From Umezawaea beigongshangensis (GTDB lineage: Bacteria > Actinomycetota > Actinomycetes > Mycobacteriales > Pseudonocardiaceae): a stretch of DNA of 64,000 nt. Positions within the stretch are counted from its first letter, which is position 1. The number at the start of each line of letters is the position of its first letter. The notes under the pieces are model-generated. The model ran no database searches, was not told the DNA's origin, and worked only from the letters and a program-made list of their open reading frames with translations. Location: assembly GCF_016464305.1 (NCBI RefSeq), contig NZ_JAEIOJ010000002.1, forward strand, positions 124,001 to 188,000, written 5' to 3'. Below, one piece after another: positions 24,679-32,112 of the stretch. Made by a program: the position numbers and the translations under genes.

Positions 24679-26412
24679 TTGCTGAACCGTCTGCTGCTCA
24701 CCTTCTTGCGCCCCTACCGGCGCGACCTGGGCGCCGTGCTCGTGCTGCAACTGATCGGCACCGTCGCGTCGCTCACCCTGCCCAGCCTCAACGCCGACAT
24801 CATCGACTTCGGCATCGCCACCGGGAACACCGGCTACATCCTGTCCACCGGCGGCTGGATGCTGGCCGTCACGGCGATCCAGGTCGTCTGCTCCGCCGGC
24901 GCCGTCTACTGCGGCGCGCGCTGCGCGATGGCCTTCGGTCGTGACGTGCGCTCCGCCGTCTTCCACCGGGTCGGCGAGTTCTCCGCCCGCGAGGTCGCCG
25001 CGTTCGGGCCTCCCTCGCTGATCACCCGCACCACGAACGACGTGCAGCAGGTGCAGATGCTCGTGGTGATGGGCTGCACCATGCTGGTCACGGCGCCGAT
25101 CATGTGCGTCGCGGGCATCGTGATGGCGCTGCGGGAGGACGTCGGCCTGTCCTGGCTGCTGCTGGTCTGCGTTCCCGCGCTGGTGCTCGCCATCGGGTCC
25201 ATCGTGATCAGGATGGTCCCCCGGTTCCGCGAGATGCAGGAGCGCATCGACCAGGTCAACCGCGTGCTGCGGGAGCAGCTCTCCGGCATCCGGGTGGTCC
25301 GCGCGTTCGTCCGCGAACCGGCGGAGACCCGGCGGTTCGCCGACGCCAACACCGCGCTCACCGACACCGCGCTGCGGGTCGGCAGGCTCCAGGCGCTGAT
25401 CTTCCCGACCGTGATCCTGCTGCTCAACGCCTCCAGCATCGCCGTGCTGTGGTTCGGCGCGCGCCGGATCGACGACGGCGCGATGCAGATCGGCTCGCTG
25501 ACCGCGTTCCTCAGCTACCTGATGCAGATCCTCACCGCGGTGATGATGGCGACGTTCATCTCGATGATGATCCCGCGCGCCGCCGTCTGCGCCGAGCGGA
25601 TCAACGAGGTGCTCGACCGGGAGTCCTCGGTGACGCCTCCGGTGACGCCGGTGCGCGAGGTGCGCACGCGTGCCGAGGTGGAGTTCCGGGGCGTGGAGTT
25701 CCGGTACCCCGGTGCCGCGGACCCCGTGCTGCGCGACATCTCCTTCCGCGCCGCGCCCGGCACGACGACCGCGATCGTCGGCAGCACCGGCGCGGGGAAG
25801 ACGACCCTGCTCTCGCTCGTCCCCCGGCTGATCGACGTGACCGGCGGCGCGGTGCTCGTCGACGGCGTGGACGTGCGCGAACTGGACCCCGACGTGCTGC
25901 GCTCCCGCATCGGCCTGGTGCCGCAGCGGGCGTACCTGTTCACCGGCACCGTCGCGAGCAACCTGCGCTACGGCCGTCCGGACGCCGCGGACGAGGAGCT
26001 GTGGTGGGCGCTGGACGTCGCGCAGGCGCGGGAGTTCGTGGAGGAGATGCCCGGCGGGCTCGACGCGCCGATCGCGCAGGGCGGCACCAACGTCTCCGGC
26101 GGGCAGCGGCAGCGGCTGTCCATCGCGCGGGCGCTGGTGTGCCGTCCGGAGATCTACCTGTTCGACGACTCGTTCTCCGCGCTCGACCTCGCGACCGACG
26201 CCCGGCTGCGCGAGGCGCTGCGACCGCACACCCGGCGGTCGGCGGTGCTCGTCGTCGCCCAGCGGGTCTCCACCGTTCTCGGCGCCGACCAGATCGTCGT
26301 GCTGGACGACGGGTCGGTCGTCGGCACCGGAACCCACGCGCAGCTGCTCGACACCTGTCCGACCTACGTCGAGATCGTCCAGTCCCAACTGACCCCGGAG
26401 CCGGCCGCATGA
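24679..26412 (+). CDS. ABC exporter half-transporter A (degenerate ATP site residues)
   Basis: Type IV ABC exporter of 577 residues: six transmembrane helices (residues 1-300) then one nucleotide-binding domain. Walker A is GSTGAGKTT (Lys374), and the signature VSGGQRQ is canonical. Two catalytic residues are replaced: Walker B reads YLFDDSFSALD with Asp497 where Glu is usual, and the switch His is Gln528 (VVAQRVSTV). This is the pattern of the non-hydrolysing side of heterodimers such as TM287/288 and LmrCD. TTG 24679 follows GGGGGA. It overlaps subunit B by ATGA, so the two form a heterodimer for lipids or drugs. Confidence 0.9.
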   Translation: MLNRLLLTFLRPYRRDLGAVLVLQLIGTVASLTLPSLNADIIDFGIATGNTGYILSTGGWMLAVTAIQVVCSAGAVYCGARCAMAFGRDVRSAVFHRVGEFSAREVAAFGPPSLITRTTNDVQQVQMLVVMGCTMLVTAPIMCVAGIVMALREDVGLSWLLLVCVPALVLAIGSIVIRMVPRFREMQERIDQVNRVLREQLSGIRVVRAFVREPAETRRFADANTALTDTALRVGRLQALIFPTVILLLNASSIAVLWFGARRIDDGAMQIGSLTAFLSYLMQILTAVMMATFISMMIPRAAVCAERINEVLDRESSVTPPVTPVREVRTRAEVEFRGVEFRYPGAADPVLRDISFRAAPGTTTAIVGSTGAGKTTLLSLVPRLIDVTGGAVLVDGVDVRELDPDVLRSRIGLVPQRAYLFTGTVASNLRYGRPDAADEELWWALDVAQAREFVEEMPGGLDAPIAQGGTNVSGGQRQRLSIARALVCRPEIYLFDDSFSALDLATDARLREALRPHTRRSAVLVVAQRVSTVLGADQIVVLDDGSVVGTGTHAQLLDTCPTYVEIVQSQLTPEPAA

Positions 26413-28268
26413 CCACCTCGCCCTCCAGCCCACGGCCCGCGTCGCCCCCCGGCGGACGCGGGTTCCCCGGCACGGGGATGCCGATGGGCAAGGCGCAGAG
26501 CTTCGGGCCGTCCGCGCGGAGACTGGTCGCCCGGATGCGCCCGGAGCGGCTCGCGCTCGCGGCCGTCGTCGTCCTCTGCGTGATCAGCGTCGGGTTCGCG
26601 GTCGCCGGGCCGAAGGTGCTCGGGCACGCCACGGACATCGTCTTCGACGGGGTCCTCGCGCGCCTGCGGGGCGTTCCCGGCGCGGGCGTCGACTTCGGCG
26701 CGCTGGGCACCGTGCTCGCCTGGGTGATCGCGCTGTACGTGGCGTCGTCGCTGTTCGCCTGGGCGCAGGGCCTGCTGTTGAACGGGGTCGTGCAGCGCTT
26801 CGTCCTGCGGCTGCGCGCCGACGTGGAGGCGAAGCTGCACCGCCTCCCGCTGCGCTACTTCGACGGGCAGCCGCGCGGCGAGCTGCTGTCCAGGGTCACC
26901 AACGACATCGACAACGTCTCGTCCACGTTGCAGCAGACCCTCAGCCAGCTGCTGACGTCCCTGCTGACCGTGATCGGCGTCGTGGTGATGATGCTGACCA
27001 TCTCCCCGCTGTTCACGCTGATCGCGCTGGCCGTCATCCCCTTCTCGGTGGTCGTCACCGGCCGCATCGCGAAGCGGTCGCAGAAGTCGTTCGTGGCGCA
27101 GTGGAAGCAGACGGGTGCGCTCAACGCGCACGTCGAGGAGTCGTTCACCGGGCACCAGCTGGTCACGGCGTTCGGCCGGCAGCGGGAGTCGGAGGCGGAG
27201 TTCCGCCGCCGCAACGACGAGCTGTTCGACTCGGCGCTCGGCGCGCAGTTCGTCTCCGGGCTGATCATGCCCGCGATGATGTTCCTGTCGAACCTCAGCT
27301 ACGTCGCGGTCGCCGTGGTCGGCGGGCTGCGGATCACCTCCGGCACGATGAGCCTGGGCGAGGTGCAGGCGTTCGTCCAGTACTCGCGGCAGTTCACCCA
27401 GCCGCTGACCCAGGTGGCGTCGATGGCGAACCTGATGCAGTCCGGGGTCGCGTCGGCCGAGCGGGTCTTCGAGCTGCTGGACGCCGAGGAGCAGAGCCCC
27501 GATCCGGCGGACGCGTCGCTGCCCGCGCTGCGGAGGGGCCGGGTCGAGTTCGACGACGTCAGCTTCTCCTACGAGGCCGGGAAGCCGCTGATCCGGCACC
27601 TCTCGCTGGTGGCCGAGCCGGGGCAGACCGTCGCGATCGTCGGCCCGACCGGCGCGGGGAAGACCACGCTGGTCAACCTGATCATGCGGTTCTACGAGCT
27701 GGACGCGGGCCGGATCACCCTGGACGGCGTGGACGTCACCCACCTGCGGCGCGAGGACCTGCGGTCGCAGATCGGCATGGTGCTCCAGGACACCTGGCTG
27801 TTCAGCGGCACGATCCGGGACAACATCGCCTACGGCAGGCCCGACGCGACGGAGGAGGAGGTGCTGGCCGCCGCCAGGGCCACCTTCGTGGACCGGTTCG
27901 TGCGCACGCTGCCCGACGGCTACGACACGGTGATCGACGACGAGGGCACGAACGTCAGCGCGGGCGAGAAGCAGTTGCTGACGATCGCGCGGGCCTTCCT
28001 CGCGAGCCCGTCGCTGCTGATCCTCGACGAGGCGACGAGTTCGGTCGACACCCGGACGGAGTCGTTGGTGCAGCACGCGATGGCGGCGCTGCGGTCGTCG
28101 CGCACGAGCTTCGTCATCGCGCACCGGCTGTCCACGATCCGCGACGCCGACCTCATCCTGGTGATGGAGTCGGGCCGGATCGTGGAGCAGGGCACCCACG
28201 CCGAGCTGCTGGAGGCCGGTGGCGCCTACCACCGGCTCTACTCTGCGCAGTTCGCCGCCGCCACCTGA
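26409..28268 (+). CDS. ABC exporter half-transporter B (catalytic partner)
   Basis: Second half-transporter, 619 residues, with a 35-residue Gly/Pro-rich N-terminus, six membrane helices and a nucleotide-binding domain. Walker A is GPTGAGKTT, Walker B LLILDEATSSVD with the catalytic Glu, and the switch His is in FVIAHRLSTI. Its own signature motif is altered to VSAGEKQ. Paired with subunit A, the composite site made from B's Walker motifs and A's VSGGQ is intact, while the opposite site is degenerate on both faces. ATG 26409 overlaps the stop of A. Its TGA forms the first bases of a 19-bp hairpin. Confidence 0.92.
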   Translation: MTTSPSSPRPASPPGGRGFPGTGMPMGKAQSFGPSARRLVARMRPERLALAAVVVLCVISVGFAVAGPKVLGHATDIVFDGVLARLRGVPGAGVDFGALGTVLAWVIALYVASSLFAWAQGLLLNGVVQRFVLRLRADVEAKLHRLPLRYFDGQPRGELLSRVTNDIDNVSSTLQQTLSQLLTSLLTVIGVVVMMLTISPLFTLIALAVIPFSVVVTGRIAKRSQKSFVAQWKQTGALNAHVEESFTGHQLVTAFGRQRESEAEFRRRNDELFDSALGAQFVSGLIMPAMMFLSNLSYVAVAVVGGLRITSGTMSLGEVQAFVQYSRQFTQPLTQVASMANLMQSGVASAERVFELLDAEEQSPDPADASLPALRRGRVEFDDVSFSYEAGKPLIRHLSLVAEPGQTVAIVGPTGAGKTTLVNLIMRFYELDAGRITLDGVDVTHLRREDLRSQIGMVLQDTWLFSGTIRDNIAYGRPDATEEEVLAAARATFVDRFVRTLPDGYDTVIDDEGTNVSAGEKQLLTIARAFLASPSLLILDEATSSVDTRTESLVQHAMAALRSSRTSFVIAHRLSTIRDADLILVMESGRIVEQGTHAELLEAGGAYHRLYSAQFAAAT

Positions 28269-28315
28269 GCGCGGGTTCGCCCCGGCCGGCTCCGGGCGGG
28301 GCGAACCCGCGCTCA
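28266..28315. terminator. Perfect 19-bp hairpin bounded by two convergent stop codons
   Basis: Bases 28266-28284 pair perfectly with 28297-28315 around a 12-nt loop. The left end is the TGA of ABC subunit B. The right end, read on the minus strand, is also TGA and would close the ABC-F remnant frame ending QLLKRPDGG. It is a bidirectional terminator whose stem includes both stop codons. Confidence 0.8.
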
Positions 28316-28724
28316 GCCGCCGTCGGGGCGCTTCAGCAGCTGCGTCGAGCTGGGCGCTGGTGCGCTCCTCCACGTCCCAGTCGTCGCCGATCGTGGTGCA
28401 GTGCTCCTCGGCGGTGTCCCCGGACTCGATCGCCTCCAGCGCCCGGATCGCGGCGGCGATGCCCAGCACCTCGGCGACGGTGAGGTCCCCGGTGAGGGGC
28501 AGGTCCTGCGGGAGGTACCCGAGGGTCCCCGCGACGGACACGCTGCCGGAGCTGGGCCGGAGCTGTCCGGCGATCAGCCGGAGCAGCGTGCTCTTGCCCG
28601 CGTCGTTCGACGCGACGAGGCCGGTGCGACCACCGCTCGCGGTGAAGGAGAGGTCCTGGAACACCGGGGTGTCGTCGGGCCAGGAGAAGGACGGGGCGGA
28701 GCAGACGACGAACGCGTCGGACAC
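28313..28724 (-). pseudogene. ABC-F ATPase gene with a large internal deletion
   Basis: From ATG 28724 the frame encodes about 120 residues of the first nucleotide-binding domain of an ABC-F protein (ribosome-associated antibiotic-resistance or translation ATPase). FVVCSAPSFSWPDDTPVF, LSFTASGGRTGLVASNDAGKST (a damaged Walker A, normally G-x-N-G-x-G-K-S-T), GTLGYLPQDL and IGDDWDVEERTSAQLD are recognisable. Immediately after AQLD the sequence jumps, in the +1 frame, to QLLKRPDGG and a TGA at the end of the terminator hairpin, as if the middle of the gene had been removed. Signature, Walker B and the second domain are gone. An intact protein would need about 530 residues. Confidence 0.65.
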
Positions 28725-29165
28725 GGCAGACCTCGCGTGTGGTGCGGGCGCGCTGCGCGCTGCCCGGCGGAGCGTGGACGTGGGAGGACGACACGACCCC
28801 GGCGGCTGCGCTCGCGCGCGCCTGCCGGTGGCCGATCACTTCCGGCATCACCCGGAGGTGTCGTCGTCACCTGCCACGTCTGCTCTCCTCGGTTCCCGAA
28901 CCGCTCGCGACCGACGACAGCAGGACCGGTCACGGCAGCACCGGCGGCGATCGACGTCGGGACGAGGCGACTCGCTTAACCCGATCGGGTGAGCATGACG
29001 TCCTCTTCCCGGGGTAACCGGCCAGTGCGGAACAAGGGACCGCGGTGAGGGTGGCAGGCGGTCGGGTTCCTGCCGGTGGTGCTGCGCTGCGGGGCGCACG
29101 GGGACACCACCGGTGGGGACCCGATCCACCCCGACACCGGCCGGTCGACCGCGAGGAGCCGGAGT
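28725..29165. other. Gene-free stretch
   Basis: This 441-bp interval has several short open frames, but all are Arg/Pro-rich and lack family signs on either strand. The only ordered element I see is the 12-bp perfect palindrome ACCCGATCGGGT (28979-28990) preceded by CTTA, which may be a protein-binding site. It may be what is left of sequence upstream of the decayed ABC-F gene. Confidence 0.5.
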
Positions 29166-29696
29166 TCAGCCCTTCCTGGCGCGGTAGGCCGCGACGGCGA
29201 CCCGGTTGCCGCACGCGGTGCTGCAGAAGCGCCGGGACCGGTTGCGCGACAGGTCCACCACGATCCCGCCGCAGCTCTCGTCGGCGCACACCGACAGCCG
29301 GCTCAGCTCGTCGGCTCGGATGACGTCCACCATCGCCATGGCGGTCTCGACGGCGATCCGGTCGGCCAGCGGCGCGTCGTCGCGGATGCAGTGCAGGTGG
29401 TAGTCCCACTCGTCGTGGCGCACCAGCGCGGGCACGGCCCGCCGCTCCGCCAGGACGCGGTTGACGATCCGCACCGCGGAGTCCCGGTCGCTCGTGAGCA
29501 GCTCGCGCAGGGGTGCGCGCAGCGCGCGGACCGCGCCGAGCTCGGCGTCGTCGCCCGTCCGGCCGCCGCTGTAGCGGTAGGTGGCGTAGAACGCGTCGAG
29601 GTGTTCCCCCGTCGTCATCGTGTCCGGTGGCTCCGCCGAGTTCACGAGCGCGACCGCGGCGGTCAGCGCTGCGTTGGTGTCATGAGCGAAGACCAT
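29166..29696 (-). CDS. CGNR zinc-finger (ABATE-domain) regulator
   Basis: Putative transcription factor of 176 residues. The N-terminal ABATE-type helical domain includes LVNSAEPPDTMTTGEHLDAF and the helices after it (LRAPLRELLTSDRDSAVRIVN). The C-terminal zinc ribbon is CADESCGGIVVDLSRNRSRRFCSTACGNR, four cysteines with the name-giving CGNR. ATG 29696 is preceded on the minus strand by TAAGGT ending 6 nt before it, which points to a leaderless transcript. It is back-to-back with the EamA transporter and shares overlapping promoters, so it probably controls that transporter. Confidence 0.88.
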   Translation of the reverse strand: MVFAHDTNAALTAAVALVNSAEPPDTMTTGEHLDAFYATYRYSGGRTGDDAELGAVRALRAPLRELLTSDRDSAVRIVNRVLAERRAVPALVRHDEWDYHLHCIRDDAPLADRIAVETAMAMVDVIRADELSRLSVCADESCGGIVVDLSRNRSRRFCSTACGNRVAVAAYRARKG

Positions 29697-29697
29697 G

Positions 29698-29726
29698 TTG
29701 ACACCTTACACACCCGCCCGTAGCGT
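29698..29726. promoter_or_regulatory. Overlapping divergent promoters, both leaderless
   Basis: Plus strand: TTGACA (29698-29703), 17-bp spacer, TAGCGT (29721-29726), then 8 nt to ATG 29735. Minus strand: TAAGGT (29708-29703) ends 6 nt before ATG 29696. The two promoters share bases 29698-29708, so binding at one would exclude the other. Confidence 0.65.
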
Positions 29727-29734
29727 CACGAGTC

Positions 29735-30682
29735 ATGACAGCTTTGACCCATGACACGGCGCTCACCGGCGGCCGGACGGTGGCCGGGTTGGGCCTCGCC
29801 GCGCTCTCGGCCTTCTCCTTCGGCTTGTCGGGTTCGCTCGCCCGCGGGCTGATGGACGCGGGCTGGTCGTCGGCGGCGGCGGTGGCGGCCCGCATCCTGA
29901 TCGCCGCGGCCGTGCTCGTGCCGGTGGCCGCGCTCCAGCTGAGGGGCCGGTGGTCGCTGCTGCGCCGCAACCTCCCCCTGATCGTCACCTTCGGCGTCGT
30001 CGCCGTGGCGGGGTGCCAGCTCGCCTACTTCAACGCCGTGGCGCACATGCAGGTCGGAGTCGCGCTGCTGATCGAGTACACCGCTCCGGTCGCGGTGGTG
30101 GGCTGGTTCTGGGCGCGCCACGGTCAGCGCCCCAACCGGCTGATCGTGCTCGGCGTGCTGCTCGGCGCGGCCGGGCTGGTGCTGGTCCTCGACCTGCTCT
30201 CGGGTGCTCGCGCGAGCACGACCGGCATCCTGTGGGCGCTCGCCGCGATGGCCGGGGCCGCGGTGTACTTCGTGCTCTCCGGGGGTGAGGAGCGCGGGCT
30301 GCCCGCGACCGTCCTCGCCGCCGGGGGCATGCTCCTGGGCGGCGTCGTGCTGCTCCTCGCCGGTGTGGCCGGTGTCGTCCCGCTCGCCGCGTCGACCGGG
30401 CACGTCACCTTCGACGGGGTCGTCGTGCCCTGGTGGCTGCCGGTGCTGGCCCTCGGCGTGGTCAGCGCCGCGCTCGCCTACGTCACCGGCATCGCGGCCA
30501 CCCGCCGGCTCGGCTCGCGACTCGCGTCGTTCGTGGCGCTGTCGGAGGTGCTGGCCGCACTGCTCGTCGCCTGGCTGCTGCTGAGCGAGGTCCCGCGCGG
30601 CGTGCAGGTGGCGGGCGGAGCCCTGATCCTGCTCGGCGTGGTCGCGGTCAAGCTCGGCGAGGAACGCCCGGCGACCGGCTGA
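29735..30682 (+). CDS. EamA/DMT-family transporter
   Basis: Ten-helix drug/metabolite transporter, 315 residues, with two EamA repeats (residues about 17-145 and 160-305). The repeat pattern includes FGLSGSLARGLMDAGWSSAAAVAARI in the first half and ALAYVTGIAATRRLGSRLASFVALSEVLAALLVAWLLLSEVP-type closing helices in the second (seen as SRLASFVALSEVLAALL). Substrates of the family include amino acids and small metabolites. ATG 29735 lies 8 nt after a TAGCGT box with a perfect TTGACA 17 bp upstream, so a leaderless mRNA is likely. Divergent from the CGNR regulator; convergent with the dehydrogenase-like gene, 15 bp apart. Confidence 0.9.
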   Translation: MTALTHDTALTGGRTVAGLGLAALSAFSFGLSGSLARGLMDAGWSSAAAVAARILIAAAVLVPVAALQLRGRWSLLRRNLPLIVTFGVVAVAGCQLAYFNAVAHMQVGVALLIEYTAPVAVVGWFWARHGQRPNRLIVLGVLLGAAGLVLVLDLLSGARASTTGILWALAAMAGAAVYFVLSGGEERGLPATVLAAGGMLLGGVVLLLAGVAGVVPLAASTGHVTFDGVVVPWWLPVLALGVVSAALAYVTGIAATRRLGSRLASFVALSEVLAALLVAWLLLSEVPRGVQVAGGALILLGVVAVKLGEERPATG

Positions 30683-30697
30683 GCGGAACGACGCCGG

Positions 30698-31828
30698 TCA
30701 CCCGACGACGGCTCGCAGCACGTCCCCCGCTCCGAGGAACCGCGCACCGCACACCCCCGCGGACACCTCGCCGAGACGGCCGAGCACGCTGCGCGGGTCC
30801 GCGAGGAAGTCCACCGTCGTGCGGTGCACCAGGTGCTCGGCGAACGCGTACAGCTCCTCCGGATCGGCCCGGTGGAAGGCGGCGGTGCCGTGGTGCTCGA
30901 CGGAGTCGCAGACGGCGGCTCCCGCACTGCTGACCACGTCGGGCAGGACGACCGTCCCGCGCGAGCGCAGGACGTGCTCCGCCTCCGGGCCGGTGAACGG
31001 GGCGTCGGCCGCGGAGACCAGCGCTCCGGCCCGCAGCACCCCCGCGAGGCCGGGATCGATCACCTCCGAGGCGGAGCACACGACCACGACGTCCACGGGG
31101 ACGCGCCACCACGGCTCGTCGGGCGGGACCGCGCGGCAGCCGGGACGGATCGCCCGCGCCGGATCGAGGTCGTGCGTGCGCACCCCGGCCCTCGCGGCGC
31201 ACAGCAGCTCCGCGACCTCGGCGCCGACCGCGCCCGTGCCGTGCACGAGGAAGCTCAGTCCGTCCAGCCGGTCGCCGACCACGGCGCGCACACTGCCGAG
31301 CACGCCCCTGGCGGTGGCACGGACCGGGTCGACGCGGCAGGAGGTCCCGCCGAGGACGTGCCGCGACAGGGTGGCCAGGTAGCGGACGTCCTCGGCCGTG
31401 GTGCCCGCGTCGCGACCGGTGCGGAGGGTGCCGTCCAGGCCGTCGAGCACCGCGGCCGTCGCACGCAGGAGCGCCGTGCGGTCGACTCGGCGCGGGTCCG
31501 CTCCGGCGATCAGCGCAGCACCGGCGAAACCGGTGCGGTGCACGGCGTGCTTGACGCGCGCCCGGCCCGCGAGGAGGTGCCCGGCGCGGATCGCCTCGGT
31601 GTCGTCGGCGCACGCCAGGAGCCGCAGCCCGCCGTTGGCCGGTCGGCGCGTCGTGGCGGGTTCCGTCACGACGAACAGGGTCGCTCCGGGGCACACCTCG
31701 ACCCGGATCGTCTCGTACTCCTCCGGACCCGGCGTGCCGGCGGGGTGCTCGGTGATGTCGCCTCCTCGGGGTGGCGGGCCGTACGACGCAGCAGTCTGCT
31801 GCGGAAGTCGTCGTTCCACGACGGACAC
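30698..31828 (-). CDS. Leu/Val/Phe dehydrogenase-like protein lacking a catalytic lysine
   Basis: About 376 residues with the two-domain fold of amino-acid dehydrogenases. Substrate-domain landmarks are ARVKHAVHRTGF, equivalent to the MTYKCAAAD region, and LRTGRDAGTTAEDV, equivalent to YTGTDMGTTMEDF. The NAD domain has FLVHGTGAVGAEVAELL. The first Lys is kept, but the GGGK block carrying the catalytic Lys reads FAGAALIAG, and the ANNQ motif reads ADAPF. Oxidative deamination as in leucine dehydrogenase is therefore doubtful. The start is unclear: GTG 31828 has no good ribosome site, while a strong AGGAGG (31766-31761) lies 4 nt before an ATC codon at 31756, where the fold would naturally begin. 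Confidence 0.7.
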   Translation of the reverse strand: MSVVERRLPQQTAASYGPPPRGGDITEHPAGTPGPEEYETIRVEVCPGATLFVVTEPATTRRPANGGLRLLACADDTEAIRAGHLLAGRARVKHAVHRTGFAGAALIAGADPRRVDRTALLRATAAVLDGLDGTLRTGRDAGTTAEDVRYLATLSRHVLGGTSCRVDPVRATARGVLGSVRAVVGDRLDGLSFLVHGTGAVGAEVAELLCAARAGVRTHDLDPARAIRPGCRAVPPDEPWWRVPVDVVVVCSASEVIDPGLAGVLRAGALVSAADAPFTGPEAEHVLRSRGTVVLPDVVSSAGAAVCDSVEHHGTAAFHRADPEELYAFAEHLVHRTTVDFLADPRSVLGRLGEVSAGVCGARFLGAGDVLRAVVG

Positions 31829-32100
31829 CGGCCGGTCGTCACACGACAGCGCGGTTCCCGCGACGACCACACCGGAGCGTCCGCCGGACGCGCCGCACCC
31901 GACGGTCGTGGCAGCGCGCCGATCGGGGACGGGACCGTCCTCACCGGCCGTGACACGCCCCGGACCGCGGTGCTCCCCGTGCGGTGACGACGGTCCCCGG
32001 AGAGGTGATCCCCCTGCGGCTCGACGGTTGCCCGGCACGCCACCCGCCCGTGCGACCGCGGTCGGCGGGAAACGGGTTCGCACGGCACCGGACGATCGCT

Positions 32101-32106
32101 CAGAAT
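32101..32106 (+). promoter_or_regulatory. -10-like CAGAAT before the helical-repeat gene
   Basis: CAGAAT, one base off TANNNT, ends 6 nt before GTG 32113. No ribosome site is present, so a leaderless transcript is suggested. No clear -35. Confidence 0.35.
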
Positions 32107-32112
32107 CCCGGC

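Noticed and set aside
28979-28990. 12-bp palindrome ACCCGATCGGGT as an operator
   Set aside because: It is perfect but isolated, with no promoter or regulator next to it. In GC-rich DNA a single such palindrome is weak evidence.
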